A program made the translations under genes and the position numbers. Of a stretch of DNA of 25,511 nucleotides, positions 15,081 to 22,988 are shown piece by piece. Source of the stretch: Betaproteobacteria bacterium (GTDB lineage Bacteria; Pseudomonadota; Gammaproteobacteria; Burkholderiales; Rhodocyclaceae). The stretch covers positions 1 through 25,511 of the forward strand of contig JAIFNM010000153.1 of assembly GCA_020047725.1 (NCBI GenBank). The letters run 5' to 3'. Every line of letters begins with the position of its first letter. Positions within the stretch are counted from its first letter, which is position 1. The notes under the pieces were generated by a model. It made no database searches. It saw nothing but the letters and a program-made list of their open reading frames with translations, and was not told the origin of the DNA.

Positions 15081-16529
15081 TTAAAGACTGCGATAGAGTG
15101 CCTCATAGTTCGCTGCGGAATCATCCCAAGAATAGTCCTGAACCATGGCCCGCCGCTGAACTTTCTGCCAGGTGGCTTTGTCGTGGTAAAGAATGCATGC
15201 CTCACGGATACGTGCGCCAAGCGCCTGGCGAACCGCATCGTTAAATACGAAGCCGGTCGCACAATCAGCCTGAAGATTTTCAGCTGTTGCATCAACGACA
15301 GTATCAGCAAGACCACCGACCCTTCTCACGAGAGGTAAAGTACCGTAGCGCAAGGCATATAGCTGTGTCAGACCGCAGGGTTCAAAGCGCGACGGAACCA
15401 GGAAGATATCTGCTCCGGCCATAAAGCGATGCGACATTGTTTCATCATATCCAATATGCACTGCCACGTTCTCAGGATTGGCTGAAGCAGCGTATTGAAA
15501 ACCTGCCTCAAGGTCACCCTCACCCGTGCCGAGCACAGCAAGCTGAGCACCTTCGCGAAGCAAATCGGGTAGTGCAGCCAGCAGCAGGTCCATACCTTTC
15601 TGCGACGTCAATCGACTAACGACGGCAAACAATGGGCCAATGGCTTTATCTGAAAGACCAAGTTCCCTTTGCAAAGCGCTCTTGCATGCAATTTTTCCGT
15701 CGAGATTGTCTGTACTGTAAGACTGAGCTATGGCCGGGTCGTCCGGATTCCATATCTCGTAATCAACGCCATTGAGAATACCGGAAAGGTCGACGCCGCG
15801 GTCACGCAACACACCCTCAAGACCACAACCGAATTCCGGAGTTCGGATCTCGCGAGCATAAGTCGGCGAAACAGTTGTTATTCTATTTGAATAGACCAGA
15901 CCAGCCTTCATGAACGACAACTTGCCGTGAAACTCGATGCCATGCGGAGTCAATTTACGCGTCGGCAATCCAAGTTCGGCATGGCAGTCGAGCGAAAATA
16001 TCCCACGGAAAGCCAGATTGTGTACGGTAAAAACAGTCGCCGCTTTCATTCCGGGATTTTGAGCCATATAAACGGGTACCAGCCCGGTGTGCCAGTCGTG
16101 CGCGTGAACAACGTCCGGCTGCCAGTCGGGATCCAGTTCACCTGAAGCGATATGAGCAGCCACCCACCCTAGCAGTGCGAAACGCCGATGATTGTCGCTC
16201 CAGTCGTGACCATCAGGGCCGACATACGGATTGCCTTCTCGCCGATAAAGAAAGGGAGCATCGATCACGTAAGCTTGCACACCACTGTCAGGCAGGCGGC
16301 CCGAGAGCAGCGTCACTACAGCCGCTCCAAACGCCGGACCAATCCTTGTCAATGGCTTGAGATCAGACATGCCCTTGAGAATGCCTGGTAACCCAGGCAC
16401 CAGAACCCGCGCATCGAGCCCGCGCTTGACAAGAGCAGGAGGTAGCGCAGCGACGACATCGGCCAAACCGCCAGTTTTGACCAAGGGATATATTTCGGAA
16501 GCAACATGTAATATGCGCATGGAATTCAT
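15081..16529 (-). CDS. glgA: Glycogen synthase GlgA (ADP-glucose-dependent, GT5)
   Basis: Extends alpha-1,4-glucan from ADP-glucose. The 482-aa protein (E. coli form 477) has the GT5 N-terminal signature LVKTGGLADVVAALP (residues 16-30; Lys18 in the KTGGL motif that binds ADP-glucose), VHAHDWHTGL at 141-150, VSRLTSQKGMD, and the C-terminal RFEPCGLTQLYALRYGTLPLV with the catalytic-site Glu383. Start choice is uncertain: ATG at 16529 (MNSMRILH) or 16520 (MRILH, the usual family start); neither has a strong Shine-Dalgarno sequence. It is the last gene of the pgi-pgm-glgC-glgA unit, 124 bp downstream of glgC with a strong hairpin in the gap, and converges on the DUF2934 gene. Confidence 0.95.
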   Translation of the reverse strand: MNSMRILHVASEIYPLVKTGGLADVVAALPPALVKRGLDARVLVPGLPGILKGMSDLKPLTRIGPAFGAAVVTLLSGRLPDSGVQAYVIDAPFLYRREGNPYVGPDGHDWSDNHRRFALLGWVAAHIASGELDPDWQPDVVHAHDWHTGLVPVYMAQNPGMKAATVFTVHNLAFRGIFSLDCHAELGLPTRKLTPHGIEFHGKLSFMKAGLVYSNRITTVSPTYAREIRTPEFGCGLEGVLRDRGVDLSGILNGVDYEIWNPDDPAIAQSYSTDNLDGKIACKSALQRELGLSDKAIGPLFAVVSRLTSQKGMDLLLAALPDLLREGAQLAVLGTGEGDLEAGFQYAASANPENVAVHIGYDETMSHRFMAGADIFLVPSRFEPCGLTQLYALRYGTLPLVRRVGGLADTVVDATAENLQADCATGFVFNDAVRQALGARIREACILYHDKATWQKVQRRAMVQDYSWDDSAANYEALYRSL

Positions 16530-16591
16530 TCAACAGATATTGTCGCCTATGCGACTTGGAAAGAAGCTGTCATTCTCTGACCCAACCAGCA

Positions 16592-16620
16592 ACCGAACTG
16601 CGATAAATCGGCAGTTCGGT
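16592..16620. other. Strong hairpin in the glgC-glgA intercistronic gap
   Basis: ACCGAACTG (16592-16600) pairs with CAGTTCGGT (16612-16620). Inside, CGATAAATCG can extend the stem with one bulged G. It begins 34 bases after the glgC stop and about 60 bases before the glgA ATG in transcription order. There is no T-tract on the minus strand, so it is unlikely to be a simple terminator. An RNA-stability, processing or attenuation element is possible. Confidence 0.65.
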
Positions 16621-16653
16621 CAAATGGTCGATTAGCTCATCAGAGTGGTTTGA

Positions 16654-17925
16654 TCAGGCGAGCCGATCGAGCATCTGCTGGGTAACCAGCGTAATGCCAT
16701 TCTCTGTACGCCGGAAGCGTCGTGCATCTTCCCCAGGATCCTCGCCAATAACCATTCCTGGTGGAACTCTTACGCCGTGGTCGATAATGCATCGGTTCAG
16801 CCGTGCTCCGCGGCCAACATCAACATCTGGCAACAGTACCGACCAATTTACCTTGGAGTAGGAGTGGACACGGCACGAAGAAAACAACAACGAACGGTTC
16901 ATTTCACCCGAAATGATGCACCCCCCAGAAACCGTCGACTCAATTGCGATTCCGTGACGATCAATCTGATTGTGGACAAATTTGGCTGGCGGAAGTTGTT
17001 GCTGGTAGGTCCATATCGGCCAGTTGCGATCATATAAATTCAGAGCCGGCTCAGTCGCTGTGAGATCAACATTAGCCTCCCAATAAGCGTCAACAGTACC
17101 TGCATCCCGCCAATAATCCTCTTTTCCGGGTTTCTCTTCTGGGGCATGTACGCAACTGCGATTGAACGAGTGCGCCTTTGCGAGACCATTCTTCACGGCA
17201 TATGGAATGATGTCTTTGCCGAAATCATGACTGGAGGTCGGATCGGCGATATCCCGCTTAAGTTCACTGTACAAATACTTGGCATTGAAAATGTAGATTC
17301 CCATGCTGCACAGTGAATAGTCCGGCTTGCCGATAATGGCTGGTGGATCCGCAGGTTTTTCCACGAATTCAGTGATCCGTTGATTTGCATCAACCGCCAT
17401 CACACCAAACCCGCTAGCTTCCTTACGCGGCACTTCGATACACGCAACGGTGCATTCAGCGCCGCTCTCCACGTGGTCAATCAGCATTGCCGCGTAGTTC
17501 ATTTTGTACACATGATCACCCGCAAGGATCACGACATACTCGGGCGCAGGATCGTAGGTCGAAAGAATATCGATGTTCTGATAAACCGCATCTGCCGTTC
17601 CGCGATACCAGGACTCCTCATTCACACGCTGTTGTGCTGGCAGCAGGTCGACAAACTCATTGACTTCGCCACGCAGAAAACCCCAGCCACGCTGAAGGTG
17701 GCGCAACAGGCTGTGCGACTTGTACTGGGTTACGACTCCAATACGCCGAATACCCGAGTTTACGCAGTTGGACATGGCAAAATCGACAATCCGGAATTTG
17801 CCGCCGAAATAGACCGCTGGCTTAGCCCGGTTGTCAGTCAACTCGTGCAACCGACTTCCACGACCTCCGGCAAGAACCAGTGCAACTGCCTTACCTGGTA
17901 ATGTAAAACTCCGCCTTTCCAACAT
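16654..17925 (-). CDS. glgC: Glucose-1-phosphate adenylyltransferase GlgC (ADP-glucose pyrophosphorylase)
   Basis: Makes ADP-glucose and pyrophosphate from glucose-1-phosphate and ATP, the committed and usually allosterically controlled step of glycogen synthesis. The 423-aa protein has the nucleotidyltransferase signature LVLAGGRGSRL (17-26) and RAKPAVYFGGKFRIVDFAMSNC (33-54). Lys35 aligns with the E. coli Lys39 that takes part in fructose-1,6-bisphosphate activation, so sugar-phosphate activation is plausible. The C-terminal left-handed beta-helix part has the expected SGGCIISGEMNRSLLFSSCRVHSYS pattern. The start at 17925 is preceded by AGGGGGTG at good spacing. It lies 62 bp downstream of pgm and 124 bp upstream of glgA. 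Confidence 0.96.
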   Translation of the reverse strand: MLERRSFTLPGKAVALVLAGGRGSRLHELTDNRAKPAVYFGGKFRIVDFAMSNCVNSGIRRIGVVTQYKSHSLLRHLQRGWGFLRGEVNEFVDLLPAQQRVNEESWYRGTADAVYQNIDILSTYDPAPEYVVILAGDHVYKMNYAAMLIDHVESGAECTVACIEVPRKEASGFGVMAVDANQRITEFVEKPADPPAIIGKPDYSLCSMGIYIFNAKYLYSELKRDIADPTSSHDFGKDIIPYAVKNGLAKAHSFNRSCVHAPEEKPGKEDYWRDAGTVDAYWEANVDLTATEPALNLYDRNWPIWTYQQQLPPAKFVHNQIDRHGIAIESTVSGGCIISGEMNRSLLFSSCRVHSYSKVNWSVLLPDVDVGRGARLNRCIIDHGVRVPPGMVIGEDPGEDARRFRRTENGITLVTQQMLDRLA

Positions 17926-17987
17926 ATTGGCACCCCCTGAAAAAAACTGATTGGCCCTTCAATAACAACTGATATGAATCATCACTT

Positions 17988-19625
17988 TCAACTAATCACA
18001 TCCGGAGCATTTCGCCCTGAAATCTCAGCAATACGAGCCACTTGCTCAGCAAGTGCGATAAGAGGTGCAAGCGCTTCCTGCGTCGGTATCTCGTGCAAGG
18101 CTGGATCGGCCACATAGCGCTCAAGGTAGAGCCGCAAGGTAGCTCCTTCCGTGCCAGTACCTGACAGTCTGAAGACAACACGCGACCCATCGTCGAGCAA
18201 AATCCTGATGCCCTGCTTCTCGCTGCGCGAACCGTCGACTGGGTCCGTATAGCAAAAATCGTCAGCCTCCTTGATACGTAGACCTCCAAATACTTTTTCA
18301 GGCAGCGTTGGCAGCTTTTGACGGAGTTCGGAAAAAAGCGTCTCGGCCTTCGTCGCTTCGATACCTTCATAGTCATGCCGCGAGTACACGTTACGTCCAA
18401 AATGCCGCCAGTGCTCACGGACGATTTGATCGACCGGTTCGTTTCGGACAGCCAGGATGTTGAGCCAGTAGAGAACGGCCCACAAACCGTCTTTTTCACG
18501 CACATGATTGGATCCGGTTCCTGCGCTCTCTTCGCCACAAAGTGTAGCTTTACCGGCATCAAGCAGATTTCCGAAATACTTCCAACCGGTCGGGGTTTCA
18601 TAGCACGGGATGCCAAGTTCAACCGCAACTCGATCCAGTGCACAACTGGTCGGCATGGAACGCGCCACTCCCGCCAAACCTTTGGCGTAAGCAGGAATCA
18701 GTTTGTAATTGGCGGCGATGATGGCGATACTGTCGCTCGGGCTGACAATAAAATTCCGTCCAACGATCATATTGCGATCACCATCACCGTCGGACGCAGC
18801 GCCGAAAGACAATCCGGAACTCGGGTCAGCGAGCGCCGAAACGAGGGCAGCAGCATAAACCGGGTTCGGGTCAGGATGTCCGCCACCAAAATCCGGCAGA
18901 GGAGTACCGTTGATCACGGTACCAGCGGGAGCACCCAGACGCCCCTCGAGAATAGTGTGCGCATAGGGTCCGTTGACGGCATGCATTGCGTCGAAACGCA
19001 TGCGGAAATCGGGGCGAGCCAAGAAACTAGCAATCTGTTCGAAGTCGAACAAGGATTCAAGAAGCTCGGCGTAATCTGCCACCGGGTCGATGACCTCAAC
19101 AACCATAGCGCCAATGATCGTCTCGCCCAATCGCTCAAGATCGATGTCAGCCGACTCTACTGTGCAATAGGCGTTTATTTCTTGAGTTCGCTTATATACA
19201 GCGTCGGTAAATGCCTCGTTAGCTGGCCCACCGTTTCCGAGATTGTACTTGATGCCAAAATCTTCATCAGGCCCACCAGGATTATGGCTTGCAGACAGGA
19301 TGATGCCACCAAATGCACGGCGCTTGCGGATGACGGCACTGGCTGCGGGAGTGGAAAGAATTCCGCCCTGCCCGACGAGCACCCGACCAAAACCCGCCGC
19401 CGCAGCCATGCGCAGAATGGTCTGAATTGCCACGTCATTGAAGTACCTGCCATCTCCACCGAGAACCAGCGTCATTCCTTCCTGGCCCGAAAGCGTGTCA
19501 AAAATGGACTGGACAAAATTCTCCAGATAGCGTGGCTGACTAAAGGACTTGACCTTCTTGCGCAACCCCGAAGTCCCCGGTTTCTGCCCGGAGAAGGGGG
19601 TCGTGGAAACGGTTACGATATTCAT
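17988..19625 (-). CDS. pgm: Phosphoglucomutase, alpha-D-glucose type
   Basis: Interconverts glucose-6-phosphate and glucose-1-phosphate, supplying GlgC and taking up the product of GlgP. The 545-aa protein is of the long PGM1-like (eukaryote-type) class. It has GTSGLRKKVKSF at the N-terminus, the phosphoserine loop SASHNPGG at 111-118 (catalytic Ser113), the metal loop ASDGDGDRN, GEESAGTGSNHVREKDGLWA for sugar binding, and the phosphate-binding RLSGTGTEGATLRLY near the C-terminus. The ATG at 19625 has GAGGA six bases upstream; the in-frame ATG at 19637 has none and would add MRNE. It lies between pgi and glgC on the minus strand with short gaps (65 and 62 bp), consistent with one transcript. 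Confidence 0.95.
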   Translation of the reverse strand: MNIVTVSTTPFSGQKPGTSGLRKKVKSFSQPRYLENFVQSIFDTLSGQEGMTLVLGGDGRYFNDVAIQTILRMAAAAGFGRVLVGQGGILSTPAASAVIRKRRAFGGIILSASHNPGGPDEDFGIKYNLGNGGPANEAFTDAVYKRTQEINAYCTVESADIDLERLGETIIGAMVVEVIDPVADYAELLESLFDFEQIASFLARPDFRMRFDAMHAVNGPYAHTILEGRLGAPAGTVINGTPLPDFGGGHPDPNPVYAAALVSALADPSSGLSFGAASDGDGDRNMIVGRNFIVSPSDSIAIIAANYKLIPAYAKGLAGVARSMPTSCALDRVAVELGIPCYETPTGWKYFGNLLDAGKATLCGEESAGTGSNHVREKDGLWAVLYWLNILAVRNEPVDQIVREHWRHFGRNVYSRHDYEGIEATKAETLFSELRQKLPTLPEKVFGGLRIKEADDFCYTDPVDGSRSEKQGIRILLDDGSRVVFRLSGTGTEGATLRLYLERYVADPALHEIPTQEALAPLIALAEQVARIAEISGRNAPDVIS

Positions 19626-19690
19626 TTCATTCCTCATCGTTCTGTATCAAGCCGAAACAAAAAACATCCCGCGGAAAGAAATCCAAAGCG

Positions 19691-21325
19691 CTAAAGATGC
19701 TTTCGTGCAAAAGATAACAGCCCTTGGGTCGATGCGTCGAGCAATTTCGCCAATTCCTGATCCCGAATTGCCGGAAGAATGCGATTTGCAACCGCCTTGC
19801 CCAGTTCCACGCCCCACTGATCAAACGAATTGATTCCCCAGATGGCCCCCTGAACAAAAACCTTATGCTCATAAAGCGCCACCAAAGACCCCAAGGCCCC
19901 CGGATTCAGACTGCTCATCAGCAGCGTTGACGAAGGCTGGTTGCCAGCAAAAACCCGATGAGGCAGCAGGTCAGCGATCTCCTGCGCACTCATCGACTCG
20001 TTCTCCAAGTCGGCGCGCACCTCATCTTTATTTTTGCCGAAGGCTAGCGCCGCACTTTGTGCGAAGCAATTGGAGAGCAAAGCCTCCTGATGCTCCGGCA
20101 ACGGAAAATCGGAACGAGCCGCCGCAATGAAATCGCAAGGCACGATACGCCCCCCCTGATGCAGGAGCTGGAAGAACGCGTGCTGCCCGTTGTTGCCCAA
20201 CTCGCCCCAGACGATGGGGCATGTGGCGCAATCCATGGCCTCTCCACCGATGCTCACCGACTTGCCGTTGCTTTCCATTTCGAGCTGCTGCAAAAAGGAT
20301 GGAAAATACTTGAGAGACTCGTTGTAGGGCAACACGGAATTGGTTGATGCACCGAGGAAATTGGTGTTCCAGATACCGATCAGCGCCATAACTACCGGCA
20401 AGTTACGCTCGAGTGGCGCTGTGCGGAAGTGCTCATCCATGCGCTCGGCACCACGCAACATTTCATCGAAAGCGTGAGGACCAATGGCAATCATCAGAGC
20501 CAGACCAACAGCAGACCACAGAGAGTATCGCCCGCCAACCCAATCCCATATTGGGAAAACCAGGTCCCCACTGACGCCAAACTCGACTGCCCTCTCTGGG
20601 CGACTCGACACGGCAGCGAAATGGTTTTCAGACACTAGATCATCCCCAAGATTCGCACGTAGCCAATTTCGCGCCGTATTCGCGTTGATCATGGTTTCTT
20701 GAGTTGTAAATGTTTTACTGACGATAACGAAAAGTGTCGTGCGTGGATCAAGGGTCTGGAGCAGGGGCGCTAACTGGGCGCCGTCAAGATTCGAAATATA
20801 GTGGACACCTAGTGCAGGATGGCTAATCGAACGCAGCGCCTGCCCCATCATTTTTGGCCCTAGATCCGAACCGCCGATACCAATATTTACAACATCCCGA
20901 ATCGGCATCCCCTTATGCCCAATACATTTCCCGGCTCGCAAGCGTTCTGCAAATTCAGCCATACGCAATCGCGTCTTGATGACATCAGGCATTACGTCAA
21001 ACTGGCTGCTCGGGAATGGGCCAGCGGAACGGCGCAAGGCAACATGTAGAACTGAACGGTCCTCGCTAACATTGATGCGCTCGCCCGAAAACATCCGTTC
21101 TGCCCGCTCTTGAACGCCGGCCACTCTGGCAAGTTCGGTGAGCAACCTGAGAGTTTCGGCAGTGACTCGTTGTTTGGAGAAATCGTAAAACATCCCGCCA
21201 AAGGATAGAGAGAGCGACTCCACGCGGTTTGGCTCCCTAGCAAACAACTCTCTCAGGTGAGTTGCGGCAAGTGCTTTCTGGTGAGTTCCTAGGGCGGCCC
21301 ATGATGGCGAGGAAGTGATGGTCAT
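19691..21325 (-). CDS. pgi: Glucose-6-phosphate isomerase Pgi
   Basis: Interconverts fructose-6-phosphate and glucose-6-phosphate, joining the glycolytic pathway to the glycogen pathway. The 544-aa protein is of the long E. coli-type family (549 aa). Landmarks are NIGIGGSDLGPKMM, the sugar-phosphate loop SKTFTTQETMINA, FPIWDWVGGRYSLWSAVGL, the catalytic Glu/His region GELGNNGQHAFFQLLHQGG, and GINSFDQWGVELGK with its Lys. The ATG at 21325 (MTITSSPSW) is chosen over the frame's first ATG at 21382: it has AAAAGG about 10 bases upstream and the extra residues are not family-like. It is the first gene of the pgi-pgm-glgC-glgA unit. A possible promoter with an FNR-type box lies well upstream. Confidence 0.95.
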   Translation of the reverse strand: MTITSSPSWAALGTHQKALAATHLRELFAREPNRVESLSLSFGGMFYDFSKQRVTAETLRLLTELARVAGVQERAERMFSGERINVSEDRSVLHVALRRSAGPFPSSQFDVMPDVIKTRLRMAEFAERLRAGKCIGHKGMPIRDVVNIGIGGSDLGPKMMGQALRSISHPALGVHYISNLDGAQLAPLLQTLDPRTTLFVIVSKTFTTQETMINANTARNWLRANLGDDLVSENHFAAVSSRPERAVEFGVSGDLVFPIWDWVGGRYSLWSAVGLALMIAIGPHAFDEMLRGAERMDEHFRTAPLERNLPVVMALIGIWNTNFLGASTNSVLPYNESLKYFPSFLQQLEMESNGKSVSIGGEAMDCATCPIVWGELGNNGQHAFFQLLHQGGRIVPCDFIAAARSDFPLPEHQEALLSNCFAQSAALAFGKNKDEVRADLENESMSAQEIADLLPHRVFAGNQPSSTLLMSSLNPGALGSLVALYEHKVFVQGAIWGINSFDQWGVELGKAVANRILPAIRDQELAKLLDASTQGLLSFARKHL

Positions 21326-21691
21326 TTCAATAACACCTTTTCGTAGTAGTTTCGTGGTTCTTACCGAGGGATACCGTGCCAAGTAGCCGCATCAGAGTTA
21401 TTCTATGTGAAAAATATGCCGTGCCGCGACACTCATTCCAAAATTATTCCATAACCCATTTAGCTCTATACCGTGTCCAAGCGTTCGTTCCGCAGCACTT
21501 ACAAAAAAAGCAACTGAGCAAGTGGAATCCGCATCACGGAATGAGAAAAAGGGAGAACGCCTTTAGGCGAACCAGGCTCTTGGTTAACACACGCCGCCAC
21601 TGACGCACGTAACCAGCAATAAATATAAAATTCGCATAGTCGTCAGAGCGCAACATCGAGCTGTTATTCCTGTCTGCACTGGAAAAATCCT

Positions 21692-21705
21692 TTGATTTGG
21701 ATCAT
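21692..21705. promoter_or_regulatory. FNR/CRP-family type binding site
   Basis: TTGATTTGGATCAT matches the FNR/Anr consensus TTGAT-N4-ATCAA at nine of ten defined positions. On the minus strand an AATAAC (21668-21663) could be a -10 box, putting initiation near 21657 and the site at about -41.5, the classical activating position, directed toward pgi. The gap -10 box is about 150 bp away on the other side, which is less typical. The protein that binds cannot be told (FNR, Anr, Dnr and relatives share the motif). Confidence 0.55.
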
Positions 21706-21841
21706 AATATCAACTCTCATGCGGTCGTTTGCTGAAGCGCCTTTACGTTCGTTCTTTGGGCGCTTGCAAAGCTTACGAAAAGTCCGCCGCAGGCTGGAGT
21801 CGTTCAACCGAATCCCTCCTGGCTTATGGTCATTTGTTTTT

Positions 21842-21849
21842 GGTATAGA
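21842..21849 (+). promoter_or_regulatory. Putative extended -10 promoter of gap
   Basis: GG TATAGA with the preceding T forms TGGTATAGA, an extended -10 (TGn plus a 5-of-6 -10 match). Initiation would fall near 21856, giving a leader of about 70 bases. That leader contains GTGTG and CACAC segments that could pair, and a T-rich stretch just before the Shine-Dalgarno sequence GAGGAAAG. Confidence 0.45.
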
Positions 21850-21925
21850 GATGATGGCTGTGTGGTTGATGCGGATTAGCACACCCATTGTCGCCCTTTA
21901 ATTTTTTTAACGAGGAAAGTGAATC

Positions 21926-22924
21926 ATGACTATCAAAGTGGGTATCAACGGTTTTGGCCGTATTGGGCGCATGGTGTTCCGTGCAGCTGTGCAAAACTTC
22001 AGCGACATCGAAATCGTTGGCGTCAACGATCTGCTCGAGCCTGATTACTTGGCCTACATGCTCAAGTTTGACTCCGTACATGGTCGCTTCAAAGGTGAAG
22101 TGTCCGTCGAAGGTAACAACCTCATTGTCAACGGCAAGAAAATTCGCCTGACCGCCGTCAAGGATCCTGCTGAGCTGAAGTGGAACGAAGTCGGTGCAGA
22201 TGTTGTTGTCGAATCGACCGGCTTGTTCTTGACCAAGGAAACGGCTGCCAAGCACATCGCCGCTGGCGCAAAGAAGGTCATCCTGTCCGCCCCGTCCAAG
22301 GATGATACCCCAATGTTCGTTTTCGGCGTAAATGACAAGACCTACGCCGGTCAGGACATTATTTCCAATGCATCCTGCACGACCAACTGCCTGGCACCGA
22401 TCGCCAAGGTACTGAACGACAACTTCGGCATCAAGCGCGGCCTGATGACCACGGTTCACGCGGCTACGGCAACCCAGAAGGTTGTTGACGCCCCTTCGAA
22501 CAAGGACTGGCGTGGCGGTCGTGGCATTCTTGAAAACATCATCCCGTCCTCGACGGGTGCTGCCAAGGCTGTCGGTGTAGTTATCCCCGAACTGAACAAG
22601 AAGCTCACCGGAATGGCATTCCGCGTTCCGACATCTGACGTTTCCGTAGTCGACCTCACCGTCGAACTCAACAAGGAAGCTTCTTATGAAGAAATCTGCG
22701 CGGCCATGAAGGCTGCCTCCGAAGGCCCGATGAAGGGCGTGCTCGGCTATACCACCGACAAGGTTGTCTCAACCGACTTCGTTGGAGAAACCTGCACCTC
22801 CGTGTTCGATGCGGAAGCCGGCATCCAGCTCGACAAGACCTTCGTCAAGGTTGTTGCCTGGTACGACAACGAAATGGGCTACTCCAACAAGGTTTTGGAA
22901 ATGGCTCGCGTAATGTCCAAGTAA
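21926..22924 (+). CDS. gap: Glyceraldehyde-3-phosphate dehydrogenase, type I
   Basis: Oxidises glyceraldehyde-3-phosphate to 1,3-bisphosphoglycerate, reducing NAD. The 332-aa protein has the Rossmann start VGINGFGRIGRMVFRA, NDL at residues 34-36 (as in NAD-dependent E. coli GapA rather than NADP-preferring enzymes), the catalytic SNASCTTNCLAP with Cys151, His178 in TTVHAATATQ, and the C-terminal WYDNEMGYSNKV. A good ribosome binding site (GAGGAAAG) precedes the ATG. It is followed by a strong terminator and then pgk. Codons are strongly biased to C-ending forms, as expected for a highly expressed gene. Direction of use (glycolysis or gluconeogenesis) cannot be told. Confidence 0.97.
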   Translation: MTIKVGINGFGRIGRMVFRAAVQNFSDIEIVGVNDLLEPDYLAYMLKFDSVHGRFKGEVSVEGNNLIVNGKKIRLTAVKDPAELKWNEVGADVVVESTGLFLTKETAAKHIAAGAKKVILSAPSKDDTPMFVFGVNDKTYAGQDIISNASCTTNCLAPIAKVLNDNFGIKRGLMTTVHAATATQKVVDAPSNKDWRGGRGILENIIPSSTGAAKAVGVVIPELNKKLTGMAFRVPTSDVSVVDLTVELNKEASYEEICAAMKAASEGPMKGVLGYTTDKVVSTDFVGETCTSVFDAEAGIQLDKTFVKVVAWYDNEMGYSNKVLEMARVMSK

Positions 22925-22936
22925 TACCCGGACACA

Positions 22937-22961
22937 GGGGCACCGCGGTGCCCCTTTTTTT
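22937..22961 (+). terminator. Intrinsic terminator between gap and pgk
   Basis: GGGGCACCG (22937-22945) is followed directly by its complement CGGTGCCCC (22946-22954) and then seven T residues. In practice a 7-bp stem closes a CGCG tetraloop. It lies 13 bases after the gap stop. The 27 bases between it and the pgk ATG contain a small inverted repeat (TTCAA-ACAA-TTGAA, 22963-22976) and no obvious complete promoter. Confidence 0.92.
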
Positions 22962-22988
22962 GTTCAAACAATTGAATAGAGTACCGCC

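Larger units (their letters stand above)
21326..21925. other. 600-bp intergenic region between pgi and gap, no convincing gene
   Basis: This is the longest gene-free stretch. It contains an FNR-type box (21692-21705), the gap promoter near 21842-21849, and several hairpins: CGCCT-TT-AGGCG at about 21558-21569, AACCA/TGGTT just after it, and AAGCGCC (21735-21741) pairing with GGCGCTT (21759-21765). ATTCCG-type repeats (GGAATCCG and CGGAATG around 21522-21543) also face each other. Short reading frames exist, but none has a good ribosome binding site or recognisable sequence. It may be two long leaders, a small RNA gene, or decayed sequence. Confidence 0.6.

Noticed and set aside
18318..19694. 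458-codon open frame on the plus strand opposite pgm
   Set aside because: It is antisense to a clearly conserved phosphoglucomutase, has no family-like sequence, and arises from codon bias in the real gene.
15081..21325. Apparent lower GC of the pgi-glgA stretch as a sign of horizontal transfer
   Set aside because: The difference from the highly expressed gap and pgk genes can be explained by codon bias, there are no mobile-element traces or tRNA at the borders, and I cannot compute composition reliably by eye.
21376..21603. 75-codon plus-strand frame upstream of pgi
   Set aside because: No ribosome binding site, atypical composition with many rare Arg/Lys/His codons, and it overlaps the pgi leader.
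21719..21901. Small plus-strand frame (MRSFAEAPLRSF...) upstream of gap
   Set aside because: No ribosome binding site, no recognisable domain, and it runs through the presumed gap promoter; I treat it as chance.
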